Below are positions 23,327-31,663 of a stretch of 58,915 bases of DNA, piece after piece. Each line of letters starts with the position of its first letter. The first letter of the stretch is position 1. The DNA is from DATDMG01 sp036518955 (lineage in GTDB: Bacteria; Actinomycetota; Actinomycetes; Actinomycetales; Kineosporiaceae). A model generated the notes under the pieces. It saw nothing but the letters and a program-made list of their open reading frames with translations, searched no databases and had not been told where the DNA came from. The stretch lies in the NCBI GenBank assembly GCA_036518955.1, contig DATDMG010000056.1, positions 1-58,915 on the forward strand, written 5' to 3'. A program made the position numbers and the translations under genes.

Positions 23327-25573
23327 ATGGGGGTCGAGCGGCCGGTGCCCTGCCGGTCGCGGGACGACGCCGTCACCGCGCCGGTGACGGATCGAGACCT
23401 GGAGGGTGGTCGGCTCCGCGCGGCGATGGCAGACATCAGTGACAGCTCAGGCCGGCCGGTGGACGGCGGTCCGGCAGAGCGTGGTCGGGCCGGAATCTCT
23501 CCACCGGGGCACGCCGTCCACCGCATCGTCGTCCCGGACCAGCTCCCGATGATCTCCCTGCTGGGCGCCCGGGACGAGGTGCTGCGGGCGGTCGAGCGGG
23601 CGTTCCCGCGCGCGGACGTGCACGTGCGCGGCAACGAGATCACAGTGTCCGGGCCGCACGGCGAGGTGGTACTCGTCGAGCGCCTGATCGACGAGCTGGT
23701 GGCGGTGGTGGGCACCGGGCAACTGCTCACCGTCGACGCCGTCGAGCACTCGGTGGCGATGCTGCGGCAGCAGACGACGGAGCGTCCGGCCGACGTCCTG
23801 ACCCTGAACATCCTCTCCAGCCGCGGTCGCACGATCCGGCCGAAGACGCTCAACCAGAAGCGCTACGTCGACGCGATCGACGATCACACCATCGTCTTCG
23901 GGATCGGGCCCGCCGGAACCGGAAAGACCTACCTGGCGATGGCGAAGGCCGTCCAGGCGCTGCAGGGCAAGCGGGTGAACCGGATCATCCTCACCCGACC
24001 CGCGGTCGAGGCGGGGGAGCGGCTCGGCTTCCTGCCGGGCACGCTGACCGAGAAGATCGACCCCTACCTGCGGCCGCTGTACGACGCGTTGCACGACATG
24101 ATCGACCCCGAGTCGATCCCGCGCCTGATGGCCGCGGGCACCATCGAGGTCGCGCCGCTGGCGTACATGCGGGGCCGGGCCCAGCCGGTCGATACGCCCG
24201 TGCTCACCCCGACCGGGTTCCGGCCCATCGGCGAGCTGCAGGTCGGTGAGCTCGTCGTCGGGTCCGACGGGCTGCCCACCCCGGTCCTCGGGGTGTATCC
24301 GCAGGGGCGCAAGCAGGTCTTCCGGGTCCGGGCGCAGGACGGCGCCGCGACGTTGGCCTGTGCGGAGCACCTGTGGTTCGTCCGGACCCCCGGTGACCGG
24401 CGCCGCCGTCGGCCCGGTCGCGTCCTCCGCACCCAGGACCTGGCCGGCAGGGTGCGCCGGCACCGCTTCGAACTGCCGCTCACGGCTCCGGTGGAGTTCG
24501 TCCCCCGCGAGGTACCGATCGATCCGTACGTCCTCGGCCTGCTGCTGAGCGGCGCCGGCGCGGCGACCTCCGCGGCGACCCGGGCGATCAGCGCCGACCC
24601 CGGCGCGGTGCGGGCGCTCGCGGCGGCGTCGGCCCGGATCGGGCTCCGCCGGTCGACGGGTGCCGACGGCGTCCCGCGGGACGGCGACGGGAGCCGGGGC
24701 GGCCCGGCCACCGCGACCCCCGGGGCCGTGGCCCTGGCGGAACGGGCCCTGGCAGAACGGGCCCTGGCGGAACGGGGACTCGCGGGAGCGGGACCGGCGC
24801 CGACCGGGATTCCGGAGCGTTACCTCCTCAACACCGCGGCCGTCCGGCTGGCGGTGCTGCAGGGATTGCTCGACCGGTGCGGCGGCGCGGGCCGCCGACC
24901 TGGCCGCTGGCGCCGCGTCCGGTACCGCACCTGTTCCGAGCGGATGCGGGATGACGTGATCTTCCTGGTCCGGTCCCTGGGCGGGGTGGCCGGCTGCCGG
25001 GCGCGTCACGGCGTCCACGTCGTCGACATCCGGCTCCCGGTCGGGGTGGCTCCGTTCCGGCGCGACGGCACGAGCCCGGCCCACGGGGTCGGGCGCGGGG
25101 GACGGCCGCGGAGGTTCATCGAGAGCATCGAACCCGCCGGCGAGGCGGACTGCGTCTGCATCTCGGTCGCGGCCGCCGACTCGCTGTACCTCACCGACGA
25201 CTTCCTGGTGACTCACAACACCTTGAACGACGCGTTCATCATCCTCGACGAGGCGCAGAACACCTCGCCGGAGCAGATGAAGATGTTCCTGACCCGGCTC
25301 GGGTTCAACTCCAAGATGGTGGTGACGGGCGACATCACCCAGGTCGACCTGCCTACCGGCACCCTCTCCGGGCTGCGGATCGTCCGGGGCATCCTCGAGG
25401 GCCTCGACGACGTCCACTTCGCGATCCTGGCCAGCACGGACGTCGTGCGGCACCGGCTCGTCAGCGACATCGTCGACGCCTACACCCGGTGGGACGAGGC
25501 ACAGCAGGCGACCACCGCTCCGGCCGGTCGACGGCCGGCCGACCGGAGCCGGCAACGGGGTGGGCGGCGATGA
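23327..25573 (+). CDS. phoH: PhoH-family ATPase precursor interrupted by an intein
   Basis: Precursor of 748 codons. After intein removal the host protein is about 401 residues, a P-loop ATPase of the PhoH family. Host landmarks are RIVVPDQLPMISLLGARDEVL, Walker A GIGPAGTGKT, RPAVEAGERLGFLPG, the break after AYMRGR, and then TLNDAFIILDEAQNTSPEQMKMFLTR (Walker B region), VVTGDITQVDLP and GLDDVHFAILASTDVVRHRLV. The intein sits 7 residues before the Walker B strand, so activity requires splicing. The N-terminal start is uncertain: ATG 23327 is the longest, ATG 23426 (MADISDSSG) the alternative. Coupled to ybeY (ATGA); PhoH and YbeY are commonly linked in RNA metabolism. Confidence 0.93.
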   Translation: MGVERPVPCRSRDDAVTAPVTDRDLEGGRLRAAMADISDSSGRPVDGGPAERGRAGISPPGHAVHRIVVPDQLPMISLLGARDEVLRAVERAFPRADVHVRGNEITVSGPHGEVVLVERLIDELVAVVGTGQLLTVDAVEHSVAMLRQQTTERPADVLTLNILSSRGRTIRPKTLNQKRYVDAIDDHTIVFGIGPAGTGKTYLAMAKAVQALQGKRVNRIILTRPAVEAGERLGFLPGTLTEKIDPYLRPLYDALHDMIDPESIPRLMAAGTIEVAPLAYMRGRAQPVDTPVLTPTGFRPIGELQVGELVVGSDGLPTPVLGVYPQGRKQVFRVRAQDGAATLACAEHLWFVRTPGDRRRRRPGRVLRTQDLAGRVRRHRFELPLTAPVEFVPREVPIDPYVLGLLLSGAGAATSAATRAISADPGAVRALAAASARIGLRRSTGADGVPRDGDGSRGGPATATPGAVALAERALAERALAERGLAGAGPAPTGIPERYLLNTAAVRLAVLQGLLDRCGGAGRRPGRWRRVRYRTCSERMRDDVIFLVRSLGGVAGCRARHGVHVVDIRLPVGVAPFRRDGTSPAHGVGRGGRPRRFIESIEPAGEADCVCISVAAADSLYLTDDFLVTHNTLNDAFIILDEAQNTSPEQMKMFLTRLGFNSKMVVTGDITQVDLPTGTLSGLRIVRGILEGLDDVHFAILASTDVVRHRLVSDIVDAYTRWDEAQQATTAPAGRRPADRSRQRGGRR
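24179..25219 (+). mobile_element. Class 3-type intein with a decayed LAGLIDADG endonuclease
   Basis: Residues 285-631 of the PhoH precursor (347 residues). Residue 1 is Ala, not Cys or Ser, within AQPVDTPVLTPTGF. The Trp-Cys-Thr triad of class 3 inteins is visible: EHLW (Trp350), VCISV (Cys611) and VTHN (Thr629), ending His630-Asn631 with Thr as the first downstream host residue. Splicing chemistry therefore looks intact. The central part resembles a homing endonuclease, but the first motif reads YVLGLLLSGAG (no Asp) and the second LQGLLDRCG (Cys518 in place of the catalytic Asp), so cleavage activity is probably lost. A 15-bp triplicate (ALAER x3) lies inside. Same frame and similar base composition as the host. 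Confidence 0.9.
24731..24775 (+). repeat. 15-bp in-frame triplicate inside the intein
   Basis: Three adjacent copies of gccctggcggaacgg (the middle with one a-for-g change) encode Ala-Leu-Ala-Glu-Arg three times, within the central region of the intein between the two decayed endonuclease motifs. Confidence 0.9.
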
Positions 25574-26031
25574 GCGTCGAGGTCAACAACGAGAGCGGGG
25601 TGCCGGTCGACGAGTCCGAGATCGTCGCGCTGGCCCGGCACGTGCTCTCCGCGATGCACGTCCACCCGCAGGCGGAGCTCTCCGTCGTCCTGGTCGACGA
25701 GGCCGCGATGGAACAGTTGCACCTGCAGTGGATGGACGAGCCCGGGCCGACCGACGTCCTCTCCTTCCCGATGGACGAGTTGCGCCCGGGCACGGACGAC
25801 GAGGACTCCGACCCCGGGCTTCTCGGGGACGTGGTGGTGTGCCCTCAGGTCGCGGCCGCTCAAGCGCGGGCCGCCGGGCACTCCACCCACGAGGAGATGC
25901 TGCTGCTGACCACGCACGGCATCCTCCACCTGCTCGGTTACGATCACGCGGAGCCCGGCGAGGAGAAGGAGATGTTCGAGCTGCAGCGCAAGTTGCTGCT
26001 CACGTTCCTGTCCACCCGGGGACGGCGGTGA
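25570..26031 (+). CDS. ybeY: Endoribonuclease YbeY
   Basis: Zinc-dependent endoribonuclease for 16S rRNA 3'-end maturation and ribosome quality control, 153 residues. The ATG at 25570 overlaps the phoH stop (ATGA), beginning MSVEVNNESG. Conserved MDEPGPTDVLSFPMDE, LLGDVVVCPQVA and the zinc motif HGILHLLGYDH (HxxxHxxxxxH) are present. An upstream in-frame start inside phoH adds non-family residues and is rejected. Its stop overlaps the following CNNM gene (GTGA). Confidence 0.96.
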   Translation: MSVEVNNESGVPVDESEIVALARHVLSAMHVHPQAELSVVLVDEAAMEQLHLQWMDEPGPTDVLSFPMDELRPGTDDEDSDPGLLGDVVVCPQVAAAQARAAGHSTHEEMLLLTTHGILHLLGYDHAEPGEEKEMFELQRKLLLTFLSTRGRR

Positions 26032-27317
26032 CGGTCCCCGGCATCCCGCTGGTCCTCGTCGCGCTCGTCCTGCTCGCGGTCGCCGGCGCCTTCGCCGGGT
26101 CGGAGGCCGCGTTGGCGCGGGTGTCCCGGTCCCGGGCCGTGGAACTGGTCGCCGAGGGCCGCCGCGGCGCCGTCGCGCTCCGCCGGGTCGTCGAGGAACC
26201 CGGGCCCACGCTGTCCGTGGCGACCTTCCTGCGGGTGCTGGCCGAGTCGGCGGCCGCCGTCGCCGTCACCCTGGTGGCTGCCGGGGCGACGCGGGTCTGG
26301 TGGCATGCCGGGCTGGCGGCGGCCGGGATCATGACGGCGATGCTCTTCGTCGTCGTCGGGGTCGGCCCACGCACCCTGGGCCGCCAGCACGCCGACACGG
26401 TCGGCCTGGTGGCGGCCCCGGTCATCGCCGCGCTGGCCCGGGTGCTGGGGCCGCTGGCCCGGCTGCTGGTCGCCGTCGGGAACCTGCTCACACCCGGCCG
26501 GGGCTATCGCGACGGCCCGTTCGCCTCGGAGGCCGAGCTGCGGGATCTGGTCGACATCGCCCAGGAGTCGGAGCTCATCGAGCCGGACGAGCGCGAGATG
26601 ATCCACTCGGTGTTCGAGCTCGGGGACACCATCGCCCGCGAGGTGATGGTCCCGCGGACGGCGCTCGTCTCCATCGACTCCGGCACGGATCTGCACCGGG
26701 CGATGAGCCTCTTCCTGCGGTCGGGCTTCTCCCGGGTGCCGGTCATCGGGGACGGCATCGACGACGTCCTGGGGATCGTGCATGTCAAGGACGTGGCCCG
26801 GCGGATGCACGAGCATCCCGAGTCGGCCCGCGCCCAGGTGGTCGACGACGTGATGCGGCCCGCGCACTTCGTGCCGGACAGCAAGCCGGTCGACGACCTT
26901 CTCCGCGAGATGCAGCGGACGTCGGCCCACGTGGCCGTCCTGGTCGACGAGTACGGTGGCACCGCCGGGCTGGTGACCCTGGAGGACATCGTCGAGGAGG
27001 TCGTCGGCGAGATCTCCGACGAGTTCGACGCCGAGGAGTGCCAGGTCGAGGCGCTCGGCGGCGGCACCTACCGGGTGCCCTCGCGGACGCACGTCGAGGA
27101 CGTGGGTGACCTGTTCGGCCTGGACCTGGAGGACGAGGACGTCGACACCGTCGGCGGCCTGCTCGCGAAGGCGCTGGGCCGGGTGCCGATCGCCGGAGCC
27201 CACGCGATCGCGGGTGCGCTGGAGCTGACCGCGGACCGCTTCGAAGGACGGCGCAAGCAGCTGGCGACCGTGATCGTGCGCCGCACCCCGGAGGACCAGG
27301 CGGAGGAGGCCGAGTGA
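26028..27317 (+). CDS. CNNM/CorC-type membrane protein with CBS domains
   Basis: A 429-residue protein of the HlyC/CorC (hemolysin-like) family, candidates for Mg/Co transport. The GTG at 26028 overlaps the ybeY stop. The N-terminal CNNM membrane domain has four hydrophobic helices (GIPLVLVALVLLAVAGAFAGSEAALA ... MTAMLFVVVGVGP). A CBS pair begins near residue 205 (VMVPRTALVSIDSGTDL, GFSRVPVIGDGIDDVLGIVHVKDV, TSAHVAVLVDEYGGTAGLVTLEDIVEEVVGEI). A C-terminal CorC_HlyC domain closes it (YRVPSRTHVEDVGDLFGLDLEDEDVDTVGGLL). Transport itself is inferred from family. It overlaps era by 4 bp. Confidence 0.93.
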   Translation: MTVPGIPLVLVALVLLAVAGAFAGSEAALARVSRSRAVELVAEGRRGAVALRRVVEEPGPTLSVATFLRVLAESAAAVAVTLVAAGATRVWWHAGLAAAGIMTAMLFVVVGVGPRTLGRQHADTVGLVAAPVIAALARVLGPLARLLVAVGNLLTPGRGYRDGPFASEAELRDLVDIAQESELIEPDEREMIHSVFELGDTIAREVMVPRTALVSIDSGTDLHRAMSLFLRSGFSRVPVIGDGIDDVLGIVHVKDVARRMHEHPESARAQVVDDVMRPAHFVPDSKPVDDLLREMQRTSAHVAVLVDEYGGTAGLVTLEDIVEEVVGEISDEFDAEECQVEALGGGTYRVPSRTHVEDVGDLFGLDLEDEDVDTVGGLLAKALGRVPIAGAHAIAGALELTADRFEGRRKQLATVIVRRTPEDQAEEAE

Positions 27318-28252
27318 CCGGGGGCGGCGGCGCGGCGGCGGCCGGGTTCCGGTCCGGCTTCGCCTGTCTGGTCGGTCGGCCGAACGCCGGTAAGTCGACG
27401 CTGACCAATGCGCTGGTGGGGGAGAAGGTGGCGATCACCTCGAGCCGGCCGCAGACGACCCGGCACACGATCCGCGGGATCGTCCACCGGGACGACGCGC
27501 AGCTCGTCCTCGTCGACACCCCCGGGCTGCATCGGCCGCGGACTCTGCTCGGCGAGCGCCTGAACGATCTCGTCCGGGAGACGTTGTTGGAGATCGACGT
27601 GATCGGGTTCTGTGTTCCTGCCGACCAGCGGGTCGGGCCCGGGGACCGCTTGATCGCGGCAGAGTTGACCGAGATCCGGCGCGGGGGTCGAGGAACCCCC
27701 ATCGTGGTCGTGGTGACGAAGGCCGACACCGTGGACCGCGCCCGGCTCGCCGAGCAGCTGCTGGCCGTCTCGCGGCTGGTGGAGGCGGACGACGTGGTGC
27801 CCACGTCCGCCGTGGACGGGTTCCAGGTGGACGTGCTGACGGACGTCCTGGTCGGGCATCTGCCGGCCGGGCAGCCGCTCTACCCGGCCGGAGAACTGAC
27901 CGATGAGCCGGAACAGGTCATGATCGCGGAGTTGGTGCGCGAAGCCGCGCTCGAGGGGGTGCGGGACGAGTTGCCGCACAGCCTCGCGGTCGTGGTGGAC
28001 GAGATCGAGTCGCGGGAGGGCCGACCGGCCGACGACCCGTTGCTCGACGTCCGAGTGATCATGTATGTGGAGCGGGAGAGCCAGCGGGGGATCGTCATCG
28101 GCAAGGGGGGAGTGCGGCTGCGGGAGGTGGGTACCCGGGCCCGGCAGGAGATCCAGGCCCTGCTCGGTCAACGGATCCACCTCGACCTGCGGGTCAAGGT
28201 CGCCAAGGACTGGCAGCGCGACCCCAGGCAGCTGCACCGGCTCGGGTTCTGA
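27314..28252 (+). CDS. era: GTPase Era
   Basis: Essential ribosome-assembly GTPase binding the 3' end of 16S rRNA, 312 residues. G motifs are GRPNAGKST (G1), a Thr in QTTRHTIRG (G2), DTPGLH (G3) and VTKAD (G4). The C-terminal KH domain contains GIVIGKGGVRLREVGTRARQEIQ and ends in KDWQRDPRQLHRLGF. GTG at 27314 overlaps the CNNM stop. Linkage to ybeY and recO is standard. The last 4 codons and the stop are duplicated immediately downstream (28241-28270). Confidence 0.97.
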   Translation: MTGGGGAAAAGFRSGFACLVGRPNAGKSTLTNALVGEKVAITSSRPQTTRHTIRGIVHRDDAQLVLVDTPGLHRPRTLLGERLNDLVRETLLEIDVIGFCVPADQRVGPGDRLIAAELTEIRRGGRGTPIVVVVTKADTVDRARLAEQLLAVSRLVEADDVVPTSAVDGFQVDVLTDVLVGHLPAGQPLYPAGELTDEPEQVMIAELVREAALEGVRDELPHSLAVVVDEIESREGRPADDPLLDVRVIMYVERESQRGIVIGKGGVRLREVGTRARQEIQALLGQRIHLDLRVKVAKDWQRDPRQLHRLGF

Positions 28253-28270
28253 GGGCTCGGGTTCTGAGGG
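28241..28270. repeat. 15-bp tandem duplication spanning the era stop codon
   Basis: Perfect copies of ctcgggttctgaggg at 28241-28255 and 28256-28270. Each contains the end of era (Gly-Phe) and its TGA stop. The encoded protein is unaffected, and the second copy lies in the short gap before the convergent methyltransferase. Confidence 0.95.
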
Positions 28271-28285
28271 ATGGTCGCGGCCCGG

Positions 28286-29071
28286 TCAACCGGCCTCGCC
28301 GTGGGGGCGCGTTGCCAGCAGCACCGGCTGGTAGAAGTACCCCTCCGTGGGCATCACCCACCGGACGCCCGACAGCCCCGCGTGCTCTGCTGCGCACCGC
28401 ACCTCGGCCCGCCCGTACGCGCGACAGCGGACCCGCCGCTCGACGGTCACCCAGCCGCCGCTGGGCTGCTCCGAGACCTGCACCTGGCGCAGCAGGTACC
28501 TGCCGCCGTCAGGGGACCATTCGCACATCGGAACGGTCAGAGTCGCAGCACCGCGCTCGGTGCGGGACAGGTGCGTGGGCAGAAGGGGCGGCCGCTCCGC
28601 GCTGAGTCGGTCGTAGTCCCGCAGCGTGAGGACGACGAGGCCTCCCGGGCGCAGCACTCGGCGCATCTCGCCGAGTGCGGCCGCGAGGTCGCCGTCGTCC
28701 AGCAGGTGTGTGATCGCGTTGTCCGCGCACACCACCACATCGAAGCTCGAGTCCGCGAACGGCAGCCGGCGCATGTCGGCGACGGCGAGGGGCGCCGGCA
28801 CCCCGAGATGGCGGGCCTCCAGCCGGGCCCGCCGCAGGGCTCCGGAGCTGATGTCCGCACCAGCCACGCAGTGCCCGTGCCGGGCCAGCCCGAGCAACTG
28901 CGTGCCGATCCCGGCGGCGCAGTCCAGTACGCGGTGACCCTGGTTGCCCAGCGCGCCACGCAGCAGGGTGTCGAGCGTGCGCCCCTGCACCTGGACCGAG
29001 TGCTCCCAGTCCACGAAGATCCGGTCGTAGGTGCCGGCCAGGTCGTCGTAGAAGCCAGCTGTGTCGGTCAT
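28286..29071 (-). CDS. Class I SAM-dependent methyltransferase
   Basis: A 261-residue cytoplasmic enzyme with the Rossmann-type methyltransferase core: motif I VLDCAAGIGTQLLGLA, post-I GADISSGALRRARLEARHLG, VADMRRLPFADSSFDVVVCADNAITHLL, and MRRVLRPGGLVVLTLRDYD. The substrate is not recognisable. ATG at 29071 overlaps the stop of the upstream molybdopterin oxidoreductase (ATGA), which decides the start over a GTG at 29080 and shows that the two are co-expressed. Convergent with era. Confidence 0.9.
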   Translation of the reverse strand: MTDTAGFYDDLAGTYDRIFVDWEHSVQVQGRTLDTLLRGALGNQGHRVLDCAAGIGTQLLGLARHGHCVAGADISSGALRRARLEARHLGVPAPLAVADMRRLPFADSSFDVVVCADNAITHLLDDGDLAAALGEMRRVLRPGGLVVLTLRDYDRLSAERPPLLPTHLSRTERGAATLTVPMCEWSPDGGRYLLRQVQVSEQPSGGWVTVERRVRCRAYGRAEVRCAAEHAGLSGVRWVMPTEGYFYQPVLLATRPHGEAG

Positions 29072-31314
29072 GTCACCCACGCGGCCCTTTCAGCGTCGGT
29101 CGCCTCGGCCATGACGGACACCGGGAAACCGTTGAGCACCACCGTCCCCGAGAGCGGATCGACCTGCGGAGGCGTCAGGACGTTGACGTTCACGCCGCCG
29201 GCGCGATCGGCGACGGCCAGGCCCGTACCGGCGTGCCCCCAACCATGCGGCAGGGACACCACGCCCGGTCGGACCCGGTCGGTCACCTCCACCGGCGCCA
29301 CCACACTGCCGGCGGACGACGTCACCCTGGCCGCGGCGCCGTCCGTCAGGCCCCTGGCGGCGGCGTCGACCGGGTGGATCTGCAGGGTGCAGGTGTTGGA
29401 CCCACCGACCAGCGCGGCGATGTTGTGGCCCCACGAGTTGTTGGAGCGCAGGTGCCTGCGCCCGACCAGCAGCAGTGTGCCGTCGACCGCGGCGATGCGC
29501 TCGTCGAGGGCCGCCCGCAGCCGGGCGACGTCGGCGAGCAGCGGCTCCGGGGCCAGCTCGACCTTGCCGGACGGCGTGCGCAGCACACCGGGCAGGCGAG
29601 GGCGCAGCGGGCCGAGGTCGAGGCCGTGCGGATGCGCCCGGACCCGGTCGAGGGTGAGCCCGTCGGGCCGCGCGCCGAAGCCGTCGCCGTACGGACCCAG
29701 CCGCAGCAGCGCATCGGTGAGGCGTTCCTCGCCGGTGCGGTCGGCGAGCTCGGCGACGAGATCGGTCACCGGGCGCCCGGCCACCGGGCTGCCCTCCGCC
29801 GTGACGTGCGTCGACAGCAGTGCGGTGAGGGTGGCATCGTCGACCAGGGACACCCCGGCCTGCGGGCCGGCACCGGCGAGGATCGCCGCCAGCCGGCACA
29901 GCGTCTGCCACTCGGGGGGCACCGGGTCGGCCACCGCGGGGTCGGACCAGCGGATCACGTTGCGCACGGACAGCTGGGTGAACACCACGTCGAGGTGCGC
30001 GCGGGCCAGCGGGCCGGGGACCGGTAGGACGACGCCCGCGTGCCGGGTGGTCTCGTTGCGGTACAGGTCGACGCTGATGAGCAGGTCGAGCTCGGCCAGG
30101 GCACGCTCCACCCGGTCGCCGTCCGCGACCGAGAGCGCGGGGTTGCCGGCGATGGTGATCAGGCCTCGCACGTGGCCACCCAGGATCTCTTCGGCGAGGG
30201 CAGCCGAGGGGAGCTCGCCCATCACCTCGGGCAGGCCGCGCGCGCCGGTCGTGAACCGGCCGAAGCGGGGAGCCCGCGGCCGGCTCGCCGGCGACGAGTT
30301 CGACTGACCGGCGGCCCCGAGCGGGAACATCACCCCGCCCGGTGAGTCCAGATTGCCGGTCAGCGTGTTCACCACGTCGACGAGCCAGGACGTCAGCGTG
30401 CCGAACGGCACGGTGCAGGTGCCGATGCGGCCGTAGACCGCAGCGGACGGTGCTGCCGCCAGCTCCCGGGCGAGGCTGCGGATCACCTCGGCACCCACCC
30501 CGACGGCGTCGGCCACCGCCTCCGGGGTGAACGGCTCCACCGCCCTGGCCACCTCCGCGACGCCGGCCACGTGCGGGCCGGGGCCGACCGCCAGCCCCTC
30601 GGCGGTCAGCACCTGCGCCACGGCGGCGAGCAGGAACGCGTCGGTCCCCGGCCGGACGGCCAGGTGCAGGTCGGCCGCACGGGCCGTGCGCGACGTCCGG
30701 GGGTCGACGACGACGAGCCGGCCGCCTCGCCGGCGCAGCGCGCGCAGCCGCCCCGGCATGTCGGGTGCGGTCATCAGTGAGCCGTTGGACGTCAGCGGGT
30801 CGGCGCCGATCACGACCAGGAGATCGGTCCGGTCGACGTCGGGCACCGGCACGGTCAGGCCGTCGCCGAACATCAGCAGGGAGGAGACCTGCTTGGGCAT
30901 CTGGTCGCTGGTCGAGGCGCTGAACACCCTGCGGCTGCCCATCGCCCGGATCACTGCGGGCCCGTAGAGCGTGCCGGCGAGGTGGTGGACGCTCGGGTTG
31001 CCGAGATAGGCCGCCAGCCGCTCCCGACCGTGCCGCGCGTCGAAGGCGCGCACCCGCTCGTCGATCACCTGCCAGGCTCGCTCCCAGCTCACCGGCTCGC
31101 CATCGACGAGCGGAGACATCAACCGGTCGGGGTCGGCGTGCGCAGACCCGATCAGCAGGCCCTTGGGGCAGGCGAAACCACGGCTGAACACGTCGTCGGG
31201 GTCGGCCCGGACGGCGGTGACCTGCTCCCCGGCATGATCGGACGTGATCTCCACCGAGAGGCCGCAGGTAGCCTCGCACAGGGGGCAGGTGACATGACGG
31301 GTGAGGCTGGGCAT
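29068..31314 (-). CDS. Molybdopterin-dependent oxidoreductase
   Basis: Cytoplasmic bis-MGD molybdoenzyme of the DMSO reductase/formate dehydrogenase superfamily, 748 residues from ATG 31314 (MPSLTRHVTCPLCEATCGL). The [4Fe-4S] site is CPLCEATC...ACPKG near residues 10-52. Later come VVIGADPLTSNGSLM, the VVVDPRTSRTARAADLHLAVRPGTDAFLLAA segment and a C-terminal molybdopterin-dinucleotide-binding domain (SNNSWGHNIAALVGG, HPVDAAARGLTDGAAARVTS, SLPHGWGH). No Tat signal is seen, so it should be cytoplasmic. The residue after the Fe-S region does not let me name the Mo ligand or the substrate. Inserted between era and leuA and coupled to a methyltransferase. Confidence 0.9.
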   Translation of the reverse strand: MPSLTRHVTCPLCEATCGLSVEITSDHAGEQVTAVRADPDDVFSRGFACPKGLLIGSAHADPDRLMSPLVDGEPVSWERAWQVIDERVRAFDARHGRERLAAYLGNPSVHHLAGTLYGPAVIRAMGSRRVFSASTSDQMPKQVSSLLMFGDGLTVPVPDVDRTDLLVVIGADPLTSNGSLMTAPDMPGRLRALRRRGGRLVVVDPRTSRTARAADLHLAVRPGTDAFLLAAVAQVLTAEGLAVGPGPHVAGVAEVARAVEPFTPEAVADAVGVGAEVIRSLARELAAAPSAAVYGRIGTCTVPFGTLTSWLVDVVNTLTGNLDSPGGVMFPLGAAGQSNSSPASRPRAPRFGRFTTGARGLPEVMGELPSAALAEEILGGHVRGLITIAGNPALSVADGDRVERALAELDLLISVDLYRNETTRHAGVVLPVPGPLARAHLDVVFTQLSVRNVIRWSDPAVADPVPPEWQTLCRLAAILAGAGPQAGVSLVDDATLTALLSTHVTAEGSPVAGRPVTDLVAELADRTGEERLTDALLRLGPYGDGFGARPDGLTLDRVRAHPHGLDLGPLRPRLPGVLRTPSGKVELAPEPLLADVARLRAALDERIAAVDGTLLLVGRRHLRSNNSWGHNIAALVGGSNTCTLQIHPVDAAARGLTDGAAARVTSSAGSVVAPVEVTDRVRPGVVSLPHGWGHAGTGLAVADRAGGVNVNVLTPPQVDPLSGTVVLNGFPVSVMAEATDAERAAWVT

Positions 31315-31510
31315 GGCTGCCAGTCTCACCTCTCGTGCCGGCCGGTGCACAGGGCGAATCGAGGCACTCTCCGGTCGGCCGACCGTGACCACGCACCCTG
31401 ATGGGCAGATCACGCTCCGGATGCCCGGCCCCGGCCGGCGGTCCGCGACGCACCGCCGCCCGGTGCCGGTGCCTGACGTCTGCCGCGCACCGCGCCGGCT
31501 CGTGTACGGT

Positions 31511-31567
31511 GTGTCCGTGCGCATCGGCAAGATCCTCCTCCTTGGCTGCCGCGGCGAGGCCCAGTAG
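31511..31567 (+). CDS. leuL: leuA leader peptide (predicted)
   Basis: An 18-codon ORF from GTG 31511 (GTG 31517 is an alternative) reading SVRIGKILLLGCRGEAQ after the start and ending at TAG, 96 bp before leuA. The Ile-Leu-Leu-Leu run is what a leucine-sensing leader needs, and similar LLLG(C)R leaders precede leuA in other actinobacteria. The codons after the Leu run form the left arm of a hairpin. No ribosome site precedes it; a leaderless transcript starting at the GTG is possible. Confidence 0.7.
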   Translation: MSVRIGKILLLGCRGEAQ

Positions 31568-31586
31568 GCCGGTCCACTCGCCGCGG
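31549..31586 (+). promoter_or_regulatory. Leader hairpin, candidate leuA attenuator
   Basis: Perfect 10-bp arms CCGCGGCGAG (31549-31558) and CTCGCCGCGG (31577-31586) with an 18-nt loop. The left arm begins 6 nt after the last Leu codon of the leader ORF, so a ribosome stalled on leucine codons would cover it. That is the geometry expected for ribosome-mediated control. No U-run follows, so whether it terminates transcription or affects translation is open. Confidence 0.65.
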
Positions 31587-31663
31587 AGGTTCTGCGCGCC
31601 GGCCGACGTCCCCGCCGTGAGGCGACAGCCGCGCTGCGCGCGCCAGACCACGTGAGGCAAGTG

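Noticed and set aside
23327..25573. Insertion in phoH as a frameshifted or chimeric assembly artefact
   Set aside because: The insertion is in frame, has intein terminal motifs and flanks that rejoin into perfect PhoH, so an intein explains it better.
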